64,000 bases of DNA from CAWKOH01 sp963851245 (GCA_963851245.1 CAWKOH010000003.1:1-64000), one strand, 5' to 3'. Shown: positions 34,883 through 43,922, numbered from the stretch's first letter. Numbers and translations are program-made. The notes: a model not told the origin generated them from the letters alone.

Positions 34883-36634
34883 ATGCCTGCCCGCCACGTG
34901 ATCGTCGACGGCTCGAATCTGGCCACCGAAGGACGCTCGATGCCCAGCCTGGAGCAGCTCGACCAGGCCGTCCGGGAGTTCATGGCTGAGAATCCCAACG
35001 ACGTGGTGACAGTGGTCGTCGATGCGTCGTTCGGCCACCGGATCGACCCGTCGGAGGTGCCCACCTTCGACGAGGCTGAGGCGGCTGGCGAGGTCATTTC
35101 GCCTCCGGCCGGCGCCATCGGTCGCGGAGACGCCTTCTTGCTTCGGATAGCCGAGAAGGTGGGGGCGACGGTGCTGTCCAACGACTCCTTCCAGGAATTC
35201 CACGGTGACCACCCGTGGCTCTTCGATAAGGGCCGGCTGGTCGGCGGCAAGCCGGTGCCGGGGGTGGGGTGGATATTCATGGATCGGACCCCGGTACGGG
35301 GTCAGAAGAGCCGCGAGGTGGTCAAGGAAGCGAAGCGCCGGAAGCGGGTCGAGAGCGGTGGGGCTGGTGACGCCGAGCCCAAGGGCTTGGACCTGGCCAG
35401 CTCCAAAGCCAAGGGCCGTCCGAAGGCGGTGGACCGGGCCATCGCCAGGGCCACTCAGGAGGTCGTCGAACCCAAGGCGGACGGGAAGAGGCGGCGGCGG
35501 GGAGGAGAGCCCCCGTCGGAGCCGGTCAACGAACCGCTGGCGTTCATCACCTTCATCGCCGCCCACCCGCTCGGCAGTGTGGTCGTGGGGGCGGTCCTCG
35601 AATTCTCCTCTCACGGCGTTTTTGTCCTGGCGGACGGCGCCCGCTGCTACGTGCCATTGTCGGCGATGGGGGATCCACCGCCGCGGCGAGCCCGTGAGGT
35701 GGTGTCGAAGGGGGAGGAACGGCAGTTCATCGTGCAGGCCTTCGATCCACAGCGGCGGGGAATCGAGCTGGCCATACCCGGCTTCGCCCGAGTAGCCGGA
35801 AGCCCGACGGCCGAGACGGTCGAAGCTGAGATACATGAGGTTCGCTCGGAGCCCAAGAAGGCACCGAAGAAGGAGACGTCCGGGAAGGCTCGCAGGGGGG
35901 CGCCGCGTGACCCGGCGGCAGAGCAACCCGTCGGGGTGGAGCAATCTGGTGGGGTGAAGCAGCCCGGTGGGCTGTTGCAGTCGCCCGGGGCGGTAGCCGG
36001 CCCGGCCCGTGGTGAGGTCCCGCCAACGCTCGTGACTGCCGGCGCGAAGAAGGCGGCGAGGGCGAAGCGCGCCGCCGTTCCTTCGGCGGGGAAGAAGGCC
36101 GGCGGGACGAAGACCGCCGCCGCGTCCGAAGAAGCCGCAGCAGTCTCCGAAAGGGTGGCGGGCCCGGCTAAGGAGGCCGGGCCGGCCAAGAAGGCCCGGG
36201 CGGCGAAGAAGGCGCCGGCGAAGGCGGGTGGGGCGGAGAAGGCGGGGGCCGCCGGCAAGGCGGGGGCGGTCGACACGGCTGTCGCGGCATCGGGCGAGGG
36301 AACGGCGCCGGCAAAGGAAGCGGGCGGGGCGAAAAAGGCGGCGCCGGCAAAGAAGGGGGCCGCGAAAAAGGCGGCCGGGGTGAGGAAGGCCGCCCCGGCC
36401 AGGGCGGCTGGTAGGGCGGCCGCACCTCAGAAGGTGGCCGCCGGCAGGGCGGCCGCACCCACCAAGAAGGCAGCCAAGGCTACGAGGTCGTCTCGGGCGA
36501 CCAAGAAGGACACCGCGGCCACCGCGACCGGCGCCCCGCCCCCGCCCCGTGCCGCATCGCCGGCCACGGATACCGAGGCGAGTTCTGTCTCATCACCAGA
36601 AGCTGAGACGTCGGTCGCCAAGCCACCCGGATGA
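34883..36634 (+). CDS. NYN/Zc3h12a-like nuclease with S1-like domain and histone-H1-like tail
   Basis: A 583-residue protein with three parts. Residues ~4-135 resemble a NYN/Zc3h12a PIN-fold ribonuclease, with acidic residues at the expected places: VIVDGSNLA (Asp9), VVVDASFGH (Asp47), IGRGDAFLL (Asp83) and LSNDSFQEF (Asp101). Residues ~140-210 are a basic linker. Residues ~220-300 look like an S1/OB RNA-binding barrel (GSVVVGAVLEFSSHGVFVLADGARCYVPLSAM). From ~325 the chain is low-complexity, rich in Ala, Lys, Pro and Gly, with repeated PAKK/KKA units as in histone H1 and mycobacterial HupB tails. The likely role is RNA cleavage coupled to nucleic acid binding; this is inference. It is flanked by the divergent HAD gene and a 320-nt repeat-bearing gap before xth. 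Confidence 0.75.
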   Translation: MPARHVIVDGSNLATEGRSMPSLEQLDQAVREFMAENPNDVVTVVVDASFGHRIDPSEVPTFDEAEAAGEVISPPAGAIGRGDAFLLRIAEKVGATVLSNDSFQEFHGDHPWLFDKGRLVGGKPVPGVGWIFMDRTPVRGQKSREVVKEAKRRKRVESGGAGDAEPKGLDLASSKAKGRPKAVDRAIARATQEVVEPKADGKRRRRGGEPPSEPVNEPLAFITFIAAHPLGSVVVGAVLEFSSHGVFVLADGARCYVPLSAMGDPPPRRAREVVSKGEERQFIVQAFDPQRRGIELAIPGFARVAGSPTAETVEAEIHEVRSEPKKAPKKETSGKARRGAPRDPAAEQPVGVEQSGGVKQPGGLLQSPGAVAGPARGEVPPTLVTAGAKKAARAKRAAVPSAGKKAGGTKTAAASEEAAAVSERVAGPAKEAGPAKKARAAKKAPAKAGGAEKAGAAGKAGAVDTAVAASGEGTAPAKEAGGAKKAAPAKKGAAKKAAGVRKAAPARAAGRAAAPQKVAAGRAAAPTKKAAKATRSSRATKKDTAATATGAPPPPRAASPATDTEASSVSSPEAETSVAKPPG

Positions 36635-36730
36635 GCGCCCGCGGAGCCGGCTGAGGGGTCAGGCCCAGGGTGGACCGTATTCTATATATTCTCAGTGTTC
36701 CTCAGCCACTAAGGTGGCCCCTAAATCGCT

Positions 36731-36777
36731 TTCTGGGACTATTTATACCTCTCTACGGAGTACAAGTAGTCCCAGAA
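36731..36777. repeat. 11-bp inverted repeat (TTCTGGGACTA / TAGTCCCAGAA)
   Basis: The arms 36731-36741 and 36767-36777 are perfectly complementary with 25 nt between. The right arm contains the first of four CCAGAA motifs. There is no T-run, so an intrinsic terminator is unlikely on this evidence; an operator or mRNA stem is possible. Confidence 0.7.
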
Positions 36778-36836
36778 GAAGAATCGGGGCCCAGAAAGGG
36801 AGGTCCGGCGCCAGAAGCGGTAGTCCGGCCCCAGAA
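36772..36836 (+). repeat. Four CCAGAA motifs at 19-20 bp spacing
   Basis: CCAGAA begins at 36772, 36791, 36811 and 36831, so the copies lie 19, 20 and 20 bp apart, close to two helical turns. The flanks are GC-rich and only partly conserved. This spacing suits a cooperative DNA-binding protein. Confidence 0.65.
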
Positions 36837-36939
36837 GGCGGCCTCCCGGGCCCGACGGTTAGCTTTTCGATTGGCCCGCCCTCCGGGTGCTTCCCTCACC
36901 CGCCGCCCCGCCGCCCCGCCGCCCCGCCGGCCGATTCCC

Positions 36940-36945
36940 TAGCAT
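36940..36945 (+). promoter_or_regulatory. -10 element for xth
   Basis: TAGCAT ends 9 nt before the ATG at 36955; the same hexamer precedes the thiolase, LLM oxidoreductase and fakA. Confidence 0.45.
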
Positions 36946-36954
36946 GGCCTCGGC

Positions 36955-37737
36955 ATGCGGATCGCGACCTGGAACGTCAACTCGCTGAAGGTACGACTTC
37001 CCCGGGTGGAGGAGTGGTTGGCCTACGCCCGGCCCGACATTGTGTGCTTGCAGGAGACCAAGCTCAGCGATGCCACGTTCCCTCATCTGGCTTTCTCGGC
37101 CCTCGGGTATGAGAGCGTGCATCACGGTGACGGCCGGTGGAACGGGGTGGCCATCCTCTCGCGGGTCGGGATAGACGATGTCGTCGTCGGATTCACCAAG
37201 TCGGTGGAGCCGGACTCCGACACCCGCCTGATTACCGCCCGCTGCGGGGGAGTGACCATAAGCAGCGTCTACGTGCCGAACGGGAGGAGCCTGGACTCGG
37301 AGCACTACGTCTACAAGCTGTCCTGGCTCGGCCGGCTGCGCGACCACCTGGATCTCGTCGGGGGCCCGGACGAGCGGGTGGCGGTGTGCGGCGATTTCAA
37401 CATTGCCCCCACCGACGAAGACGTCTGGGATCCCAAAGCTTTCATTGGGTCCACCCATGTCAGTGCGCCGGAGCGGGAAGCGCTCGACTCTCTCGAATCC
37501 TGGGGCCTGGTGGACGCGTTCCGGAAGGTGTACGAGGAGGACCGGTTGTACACCTATTGGGACTACCGGGCCGGTGATTTCCACGAGCACCGCGGTATGC
37601 GTATCGACCTGCTGCTGATGACGCGGTCGCTGGCTGACCGCCTCGAGTGGGCGCTGGTGGATCGCAACGCTCGTAAGGGCAAGCTGCCGTCGGATCATGC
37701 GCCCGTCTTCGTCGACGTGGAGGCCGCCGGCGGGTGA
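36955..37737 (+). CDS. xth: Exodeoxyribonuclease III
   Basis: An AP endonuclease/3'-5' exonuclease of the EEP family, 260 residues, acting in base excision repair. MRIATWNVNSLKVRLPRVEEWL, CLQETKLSD (metal-binding Glu), SSVYVPNGR, VCGDFNIAPTDEDVWDP and the C-terminal KLPSDHAPVFVDV (catalytic Asp-His) are all present. The gene downstream starts at GTG overlapping its TGA, so it is the first gene of a two-gene unit with the PaaI-like thioesterase. Confidence 0.95.
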   Translation: MRIATWNVNSLKVRLPRVEEWLAYARPDIVCLQETKLSDATFPHLAFSALGYESVHHGDGRWNGVAILSRVGIDDVVVGFTKSVEPDSDTRLITARCGGVTISSVYVPNGRSLDSEHYVYKLSWLGRLRDHLDLVGGPDERVAVCGDFNIAPTDEDVWDPKAFIGSTHVSAPEREALDSLESWGLVDAFRKVYEEDRLYTYWDYRAGDFHEHRGMRIDLLLMTRSLADRLEWALVDRNARKGKLPSDHAPVFVDVEAAGG

Positions 37738-38486
37738 TCTCAGACGAGCCCGGCGACGATCTCCCGGTGGGTGAGCGGACCGCCGATCCAGCGGCCGAGC
37801 TGGCCCGCATCCAGGAGCTGACACTCGGCGACCGCCCGACCTCCGCCCGCCGGGTCGGGGAGGCGGTGAGAACGGTCATCGACCTCCTGACCGCTACGTC
37901 GGCGCCCCCGGAAGTACTCGACGAAGTGACCGACAAGCTCGCTGCCGTTGGGTCGCTTTTGTCGGGCTACGAGGCCGACCGGAGCTACGAGGGGCTGGCC
38001 GAGGCGTCGGGGTTGGGCCGGGATGTGGCCTTCTTCGACTGGTCGCCCCTCCTTGGACGGGCCAACCCCCTGGCGCCGCCGATTCTGGTCGAGATCGAGG
38101 GCGAGACAGTTGTCGGGCAGGTCCGGTTCGGATCGGCCTACGAAGGACCACCGGGTTGCGTGCATGGGGGTTTCATCGCCGCCGCCTTCGATGAGGTGCT
38201 GGGGCTCACGCAATCTCTATCCGGGCAGGCGGGTATGACCGGGCGGCTCACGGTCCACTATCGCCGCCCGACCCCTTTGCACACCGATCTCCGCTTCGAG
38301 GGACGTCTCGACGGCGTGAGCGGACGGAAGGTCCTCACTTCCTCCAAGCTGTATGCAGGCGCGGACCTGACGGCCGACGCGACCGGGTTGTTCGTAACCA
38401 TCGACCCGGCGCGTTTTCAAGCCATGGCCGCCTATCGCGACCGCAAGGAGTTAACGCCCGGCAGAGACCAGCGTGGGTCGCGGTAA
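37734..38486 (+). CDS. PaaI-family thioesterase (hotdog fold)
   Basis: A 250-residue protein whose C-terminal half is a hotdog thioesterase: CVHGGFIAAAFDEVLGL holds the HGG motif and TGRLTVHYRRPTPLHTDLRFEGRLD the following strands. The N-terminal ~110 residues are helical and not part of the minimal fold. It probably hydrolyses acyl-CoA or acyl-ACP esters; the substrate is unknown. GTG 37734 overlaps the xth stop (GTGA). The last 36 nt overlap the convergent hypothetical gene. Confidence 0.82.
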   Translation: MISDEPGDDLPVGERTADPAAELARIQELTLGDRPTSARRVGEAVRTVIDLLTATSAPPEVLDEVTDKLAAVGSLLSGYEADRSYEGLAEASGLGRDVAFFDWSPLLGRANPLAPPILVEIEGETVVGQVRFGSAYEGPPGCVHGGFIAAAFDEVLGLTQSLSGQAGMTGRLTVHYRRPTPLHTDLRFEGRLDGVSGRKVLTSSKLYAGADLTADATGLFVTIDPARFQAMAAYRDRKELTPGRDQRGSR

Positions 38487-38876
38487 GCCCAGAGCCGAGA
38501 CCTGAAGGAAGTCCTCCGGATTGAGCGTCCACGGCAGGGGGAGGGCCGCCGATCCGGAGCCGACCAGGGGCCGTGGCTTGCGAGGGAAGGGCGAGCCCGA
38601 GCTCCCCCCTCGACCTCGATAGACGATGAGCCCGGTCACCGGATCTGGTACGGCGTCCAGGGCGGCCTGCACCACGGGGAGGTTGGTGAAACCTTCCCAC
38701 GCCTCATCCTCGGCAAAGGAAACCTCGAATACCACACCCCACGGGTGGCGGTGCCATGACCAATCCGTAGCACCCTGAATGATCGCCGTCTCGATGAGAA
38801 CGTCGCGGTACGCCTCGGCCCAGGACGACGCCGACGTGGCACCATCAAAGACCTCGATCGAGTACCACGAACTCAC
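38451..38876 (-). CDS. Hypothetical protein, 141 aa
   Basis: Not recognised. The product starts SSWYSIEVFDGATSASSWAEAYRDVLIETAIIQGATDWSW and continues with a compact domain rich in Trp and acidic residues (WGVVFEVSFAEDEAWEGF, VPDPVTGLIVYRGRGG). No cysteine motif, signal peptide or membrane helix. The GTG start is preceded at 7 nt by TACCCT. Its 3' end overlaps the PaaI gene. The coding signal is good and it resembles other actinobacterial proteins of unknown function. Confidence 0.7.
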   Translation of the reverse strand: MSSWYSIEVFDGATSASSWAEAYRDVLIETAIIQGATDWSWHRHPWGVVFEVSFAEDEAWEGFTNLPVVQAALDAVPDPVTGLIVYRGRGGSSGSPFPRKPRPLVGSGSAALPLPWTLNPEDFLQVSALGLPRPTLVSAGR

Positions 38877-38883
38877 AGGTCAC

Positions 38884-38889
38884 AGGGTA
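38884..38889 (-). promoter_or_regulatory. Leaderless -10 element for the 141-aa hypothetical
   Basis: TACCCT on the minus strand ends 7 nt before the GTG start at 38876. Confidence 0.4.
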
Positions 38890-38985
38890 CTCCCGATCAA
38901 GGCCCCCCCGCACCAGATGAGTCGGAAAACATCTGCGATCTCACGCCAACCGGCGCGAAAGCCACCCGATAGAACCGCCTTCTAG

Positions 38986-41078
38986 CTAGGCGGACGCGAC
39001 TCGGTCGGCCACCAGTGACAACAACGAAGGCCCGTAACGGCCTGCCTTGACCGGGCCCAAACCCGGAACCGCGAGCAGCTGCTCGACCGTGGTCGGACGC
39101 AGCGCGGCCAGGGCTTCCAGGGTCACGTCGTGAAGCACCACGTAGGCGGGGACTCCGCTCGTCCGGGCGGTCTCGAGCCGCCAGGCCCGTAGTGAGCGGA
39201 CCAGGTCGGGATCGGGATCGGCCCAACCCTCGGGCAGAATCGAACGGATCGGCCGGCGAGCTGACTTCGATCTTTCGCGCAGCCCGCGCCGCTGCTGCTC
39301 GATGCGCTCCCGCCACTCCTGCCCGGTGGCGCCTCGGGCACCCGACGCCGCGGCCGCTCGGCCCGACCCGCCCGGGTCTGCAATCCGGTCGAGCCACGGC
39401 GAGGGGTCCCGGGGGACGGGACGGGTGCCGAATGTCCGCTGCCGGGCCCAGGAACATCGCAGCTCCGTGGCGGCCCGGGTCAATGCCACGTAGAGCAGGC
39501 GCTGCTCCTCGGCTTCGGCCGCGGGGGATCCGCCGCGCCCGATGGGTACCAGTCCCTGCTCGAGTCCGGCGACCCAGACCGCGTCCCACTCGAGCCCCTT
39601 GGCTCGGTGGAAGGTGCACACCGTCACCGCCCCCGTGCGGCTGGCCCCGTCAGAGCCGTCGCGAAGCGGCGCTTGGTAGCCAGGCCAGCCATCGACCCAC
39701 TGTGGTACCCGGCTCCTGACCGGCAAACCCGCGGGCCATCTCGGCGAGGACTGTCAGGGCGGCGCGGCCGGCGTCGTCATCGGGCCCGTGTTCACCGTGT
39801 ACCGCTTCGGGACGAGCGTCTTCGTTGGCCAGTGCGGCCAAGTCGGCCGCGGCCGCCTGCAGCGGGCGGCCCGAATCCCCGCGCGATCTCTTGAAGGGCT
39901 TGACGTACTGCTGGATCGTCGAGCAGGGCCGCCTGAGCGGGCGCCCAGAACGGGACTCCGGCTGCGGCGAGGGCCTTCTGGATGGGAACGAGCTGGGCGT
40001 TGGTCCTCGTCAACACCGCCATCGATCCCCACTGCCGGCCGTCCTCGTAACAACGCCGCACCTCGGCCGCGATTCCGGTGGCCTCGGCGGCTTCCGACGG
40101 GTGGGCCCGCACGAGCGGTTCGGGCCCCTCCCGCCCGGCCGAGTGCAGCCGGCCCCCGGCCGGACCCAGCACCGCCGCCGCCACGGCCACGATCTGGCGC
40201 GTACAGCGATGATTGGCGTCGAGGTGGATGACCTCGGCGCCGGGCCACCGCCGGGGGACTTGCGCCAGGAGATCCGGGTCGGCGCCATTCCAGCCATAGA
40301 TCGCCTGCTGGGGATCACCGACAACGAACAGGTCTCGCGACGGTCCCAACCAGGCCAGCAGTAAGCGGTGCTGCAGTGCATTGAGGTCCTGGAACTCGTC
40401 CACGTAGACATGCCGCCACCGCCATCGCTGGGCTCCGGCGAACTCGGTGTCTCGTTCGAGCGCATCGGCGCACAGGGAGAGCAGATCATCGAAGTCGATC
40501 AGTCCCCGGCGCCGCTTCTCATGTTCGTAGCGGCTGTAGAGGCCGGCCAGCTCGGCTGGGGTGACGCCGGGCGGGAGGCTGCGTCGTTCGGCCTGTACCG
40601 CCGCCTCGAAGTGGTCGGGACCGATCAGGCGGGCCCGGGCCCACTCCAGATGGCCGGCCAGCTCTGCGACCGAGGCCTGGGCCAGGCTCGGGCGCGAGCC
40701 GGCAAGAGGAGCGAGGAGCCTCGCCTTCCGTTCCAGCAGGACGGGAGGCTGCTGGCGCCGATCGGACCACCACCGGTGCAGCTGGGCGGAGGCCAGGGCG
40801 TGGAATGTGCCTGCCGTGACCTGCTCACGCAGGCCCAGTTGGCGGAGGCGATGCTGAAGCTCACCGGCGGCCTTGCGGGTGAAGGTGACGGCGACGGTAT
40901 GGGCGGCGTCACCGCAGCCGCGTCTGGCCCGGTACGCGATCCGGCGGGTCAGGACCCGGGTCTTGCCGGCCCCGGCGGAGGCGAGGACGCACAGAGGAGC
41001 GGACTCACTCGTGACCGCGGCCCGCTGCGCCGACGTGAGGCCGTCGAGTAGGTCTTCGCCAGCGGCGCCCTCTTGCAC
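38986..41078 (-). CDS. UvrD/PcrA-type DNA helicase with HRDC domain (two frame breaks)
   Basis: A superfamily 1 helicase similar to mycobacterial UvrD2, about 696 residues after correction. Motif I is LASAGAGKTRVLTRRIAYRA (residues ~30-50), then VTFTRKAAGELQHRL, DFDDLL, VDEFQDLNALQ (motif II), VGDPQQAIYGWNG, and after the breaks VCTFHRAKGLEWDAVWVAG and LLYVALTRA. The C-terminal ~70 residues (VTLEALAALRPTTVEQLLAVPGLGPVKA) are an HRDC domain. The frame breaks by one extra base in the C4 run at 39877-39880 and again near 39669. TATCGT lies 7 nt before the GTG start at 41078. Confidence 0.88.
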
Positions 41079-41085
41079 CCGAGCG

Positions 41086-41091
41086 ACGATA
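41086..41091 (-). promoter_or_regulatory. Leaderless -10 element for the UvrD-type helicase
   Basis: TATCGT on the minus strand ends 7 nt before the GTG at 41078, which supports that start. Confidence 0.45.
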
Positions 41092-41336
41092 CGGACGGGG
41101 TGTGACGGTGTGGTGGATCCCCGGAGATCGAGGACCCGGTTGCGCGCCTGGCGGGTGATCCCCCCGAATCATCCGGCCGGCGCTGCAACCGGGTGCCTAT
41201 CGATGCCAGGAGTGTGCCCCGACAAGCGCCCCCGCGTCAAGCGCCTGCGTAATGAATAGTTCGGGCGAGAGGGTGTGGAGCCCCCCGGGTGGTGCTCTTG
41301 GCGATCGCCCGGATGCCGTTCGGGGGCCCACCGCAT

Positions 41337-41342
41337 TACCGT
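41337..41342 (+). promoter_or_regulatory. Leaderless -10 element for the PH-domain protein
   Basis: TACCGT ends 7 nt before the GTG at 41350 and overlaps the alternative GTG at 41341, so it argues for 41350. Confidence 0.45.
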
Positions 41343-41349
41343 GAACGCC

Positions 41350-41961
41350 GTGGGGTACAGCCGACGGCTGCTCAATCCAGGCGAGAAGGTTCTCGTCGAC
41401 GTCCGGCCGCACTGGTGGTACCTGGCTGGTCCCGTTTCCCTGCTCGTCCTGGTAATCGCTGGCGCGATTGCGGCCTTCGTCGAGTCCGTGCCGAAGTGGG
41501 TGTCGTGGATCGTCCTGGTCGCCCTGGCCCTATCGGTGATGTGGCTGGCCGGCCGGTACGTGCGCTGGGTGACGAGCCGCCTCATCGTGACTGACGCCCG
41601 GGTTATCGAACGGCGGGGCATCGTGGCTCGGAGCGGCCGGGAGATCCCTCTCAACGCCCTCACCGACATCGGCTACCGGCAGTCGATCTTCGAAAGGGTC
41701 ATCGGCGCCGGAAACGTGATCCTCGAGTCGGCGGGCCGGCGGAGCCAGGAGGTCTTTCCCGACCTTCCGAATCCGGCCTACATCCACAACGTCATCTTCA
41801 GGCAGATGCAGGCCAATCGTCTCTCCTCGGTTGCCGGGGCAGGCAGTTCACCGGATTCGATCCCCTCGCAGATCGAGCAACTCGATCAGCTGAGGCGGCG
41901 GGGTTTGATCACGGACGCCGAGTTCGAGGCCAAGAAGGTCGAACTCCTGGACCGACTCTGA
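41350..41961 (+). CDS. PH-domain membrane protein with SHOCT tail
   Basis: A 203-residue membrane protein. Two helices (WWYLAGPVSLLVLVIAGAIAA and WVSWIVLVALALSVMWLAG) precede a bacterial PH domain (RLIVTDARVIERRGIVARSGREIPLNALTDIGYRQS). The last 30 residues (QIEQLDQLRRRGLITDAEFEAKKVELLDRL) are a SHOCT oligomerisation motif. The cellular role is unknown. The GTG at 41350 is chosen from the TACCGT element upstream, not the longer GTG 41341. The next gene starts 1 nt after its stop, so they form an operon. Confidence 0.85.
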   Translation: MGYSRRLLNPGEKVLVDVRPHWWYLAGPVSLLVLVIAGAIAAFVESVPKWVSWIVLVALALSVMWLAGRYVRWVTSRLIVTDARVIERRGIVARSGREIPLNALTDIGYRQSIFERVIGAGNVILESAGRRSQEVFPDLPNPAYIHNVIFRQMQANRLSSVAGAGSSPDSIPSQIEQLDQLRRRGLITDAEFEAKKVELLDRL

Positions 41962-41962
41962 G

Positions 41963-42688
41963 GTGGCCGGCCCGACAACCGCCGTGGTGAGCCTGGTGCC
42001 ATCAATAACCGAGACCCTCTTGGCGTGGGGGATCCGTCCCGCCGCGGTGACCCGATTCTGCGAGGCGCCCGGGATCCCGACCGTCGGGGGGACGAAGAAC
42101 CCCGATGTCGAGACCATCGTTGCCATGGGGCCCGACCTGGTGGTGATGGATGCCGAGGAAAACCGGATCGAGGATGCCCGGGCCTTGCAGTCGGCCGGGG
42201 TCCCGGTCCACGCCACCCACGTACGTTCGTTCGATCAGGTCGAGCCGACGATGGCAGAATTGTGGGCAGCCCTTGGCGGTCATGGGCTGCACCCGACCGC
42301 CGGCCGGCCGGCCGTGGCCCGCCTCCCGGAGCGGCCAACGGCGGTCGAGCCTTCCGCATGGGTACCCATATGGCGCCGGCCGTGGATGTCCCTCGGCCGC
42401 GGCACCTACGGTTCCTCCCTGTTGTCAGAAGCGGGGATCCGGAACGTCCTTGACGGGTCCGATGGCGCCTACCCGGAGTTCGGGGTCGAAGAGGCGTCGG
42501 CGCTCCAACCGGACTTCGTCCTGGCCCCATCCGAGCCTTATCCTTTTTCCGAGCGGCACCGGAGCGAGCTGGAGCGGGTCGCTCCGGTGGCGTTTGTGGA
42601 CGGCCGTGACCTGTTCTGGTGGGGTGTCCGAACGGCTGGCGCTTTGAACCGGTTGATCGAGTTGGCGGCGACCTTGACGGCGCGATAA
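41963..42688 (+). CDS. Helical-backbone metal receptor (BtuF/FepB-like), no signal peptide
   Basis: A 241-residue protein of the periplasmic-binding helical backbone family, which binds cobalamin or iron-siderophore complexes. Family features are RVVSLVPSITETL-like VVSLVPSITETLLAWGI, GGTKNPDVETIVAMGPDLVVMD and SLLSEAGIRNVLDG. It has no signal peptide or lipobox, so it should stay in the cytoplasm unless the start is mis-set, and no permease gene is adjacent. Stand-alone cytoplasmic forms of unknown function exist in actinobacteria. GTG 41963 directly follows the PH-protein stop. Confidence 0.82.
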   Translation: MAGPTTAVVSLVPSITETLLAWGIRPAAVTRFCEAPGIPTVGGTKNPDVETIVAMGPDLVVMDAEENRIEDARALQSAGVPVHATHVRSFDQVEPTMAELWAALGGHGLHPTAGRPAVARLPERPTAVEPSAWVPIWRRPWMSLGRGTYGSSLLSEAGIRNVLDGSDGAYPEFGVEEASALQPDFVLAPSEPYPFSERHRSELERVAPVAFVDGRDLFWWGVRTAGALNRLIELAATLTAR

Positions 42689-42756
42689 GCATCAGGCTGA
42701 AGACATGGAGCCGGGTCGGCGATCCGGCCGGGCGACCAGGGGAGGACGAGAACCGC

Positions 42757-43914
42757 GTGGCCGGACCGCTGCTGGGTTACAAGATCATCGAGCTGGCCGG
42801 GATCGGCCCGGGCCCCTTTGCCGGCATGATGCTCTCGGACATGGGGGCGGAGGTGGTGCGGGTGGACCGGGCCGAGTCGGTTCGGGAGGGCGCGGCTGCT
42901 CCTCTTTCCGACGTGCTCGGCCGGGGGCGCCGTTCCGTCGGAGTCGACCTCAAAAATCCTCAGGGGCGCCATACCGTGCTTCGTCTGGTCGAGGGCGCCG
43001 ACGCCCTGATCGAGGGGTTTCGGCCCGGCGTGACGGAGAGGCTCGGTGTGGGCCCAGATGACTGTCTGGCTCGTAATCCCAGATTGGTCTACGGCCGAAT
43101 GACCGGCTGGGGCCAGGACGGCCCGTATGCTCCGACCGCGGGTCACGACATCAACTACATCGCGCTCAGTGGCACTCTTTCGATGATCGGCCGTTACGGA
43201 GAGGCTCCCGTCCCGCCCCTGAACCTGGTAGGAGACTTCGGGGGAGGGGGGATGCTCCTGGCCTTCGGAGTCGTGTGTGCCCTGCTCGAAGCGAGCCGCT
43301 CCGGTCGGGGTCAGGTGATCGACGCGGCGATGGTCGACGGAGCCGCCCTTCTGTCTGCCATGATCCACGGCTTCCGTGCCGGGGGCATGTGGGGCGACGA
43401 GCGGGGAACGAACATTCTCGATACAGGGGCGTGGTACTACGAGGTCTACGAGACGGCGGACGGTGGCCACATCTCGTTCGGCTCCATAGAGCCCCAGTTT
43501 GCCGCCGAGATGCTGCGTATAACCGGTCTGGCCGACGACGCCGACGGTCGGGGACAACTGCCCGACCAGAACGACCGGTCGGCCTGGCCGGCCATGAAGG
43601 AGCGCGTCGCCGCTCTGGTCAAGACGAAAACCCGACAGGAGTGGTGTGAGCTGCTCGAAGGTTCAGACGCCTGTTTTGCCCCTGTTCTAAGTGCCGCCGA
43701 GGCTCCGACCTACCCGCACAACAAGGAACGTGGCACGTTCGTCGATGTCGCCGGGATAGTGCAACCAGCACCGGCTCCACGCTTCAGCCGCACCATTGCT
43801 GAGATTGCCGGTCCTCCGACCTCAGCCGGCTCTGACACAGAGCAGGTTCTGGCGGACTGGGGATTCTCCGCCAACGAGATATCCGATCTTCGCCACGCCG
43901 GGGCCGTGCGCTGA
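42757..43914 (+). CDS. CaiB/BaiF-family CoA transferase (alpha-methylacyl-CoA racemase-like)
   Basis: A class III CoA transferase-fold enzyme of 385 residues. It shows LAGIGPGPFAGMMLSDMGAEVVRVDR, GRGRRSVGVDLKNPQGR, GFRPGVTERLGVG, RMTGWGQDGPYAPTAGHDINYIALSG (the catalytic Asp and His region of AMACR) and GRGQVIDAAMVDGAALL. The HDINY motif favours the racemase subgroup, which epimerises 2-methyl-branched acyl-CoAs in beta-oxidation of branched or sterol chains. GTG 42757 has GAGGACGAG just upstream. It stands between the metal receptor gene and the convergent Lrp-type gene. Confidence 0.9.
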   Translation: MAGPLLGYKIIELAGIGPGPFAGMMLSDMGAEVVRVDRAESVREGAAAPLSDVLGRGRRSVGVDLKNPQGRHTVLRLVEGADALIEGFRPGVTERLGVGPDDCLARNPRLVYGRMTGWGQDGPYAPTAGHDINYIALSGTLSMIGRYGEAPVPPLNLVGDFGGGGMLLAFGVVCALLEASRSGRGQVIDAAMVDGAALLSAMIHGFRAGGMWGDERGTNILDTGAWYYEVYETADGGHISFGSIEPQFAAEMLRITGLADDADGRGQLPDQNDRSAWPAMKERVAALVKTKTRQEWCELLEGSDACFAPVLSAAEAPTYPHNKERGTFVDVAGIVQPAPAPRFSRTIAEIAGPPTSAGSDTEQVLADWGFSANEISDLRHAGAVR

Positions 43915-43922
43915 GGTGGCGG

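Larger units (their letters stand above)
36635..36954. other. Repeat-rich intergenic region upstream of xth
   Basis: The 320-nt gap holds no gene. It contains an AT-rich block near 36678-36692, a short hairpin (GCCAC-TAAG-GTGGC, 36705-36718), an 11-bp inverted repeat (36731-36741 with 36767-36777, 25-nt loop), four phased CCAGAA repeats (36772-36836), a tandem 8-mer of CCGCCCCG three times (36903-36926) and a TAGCAT element before xth. It could combine the end of the NYN transcript with control of xth. Confidence 0.6.

Noticed and set aside
36898..36935. CCGCCCCG run as a microsatellite phase switch for xth
   Set aside because: It lies outside the coding frame with three copies only and is not clearly within a promoter; kept as part of the intergenic description.
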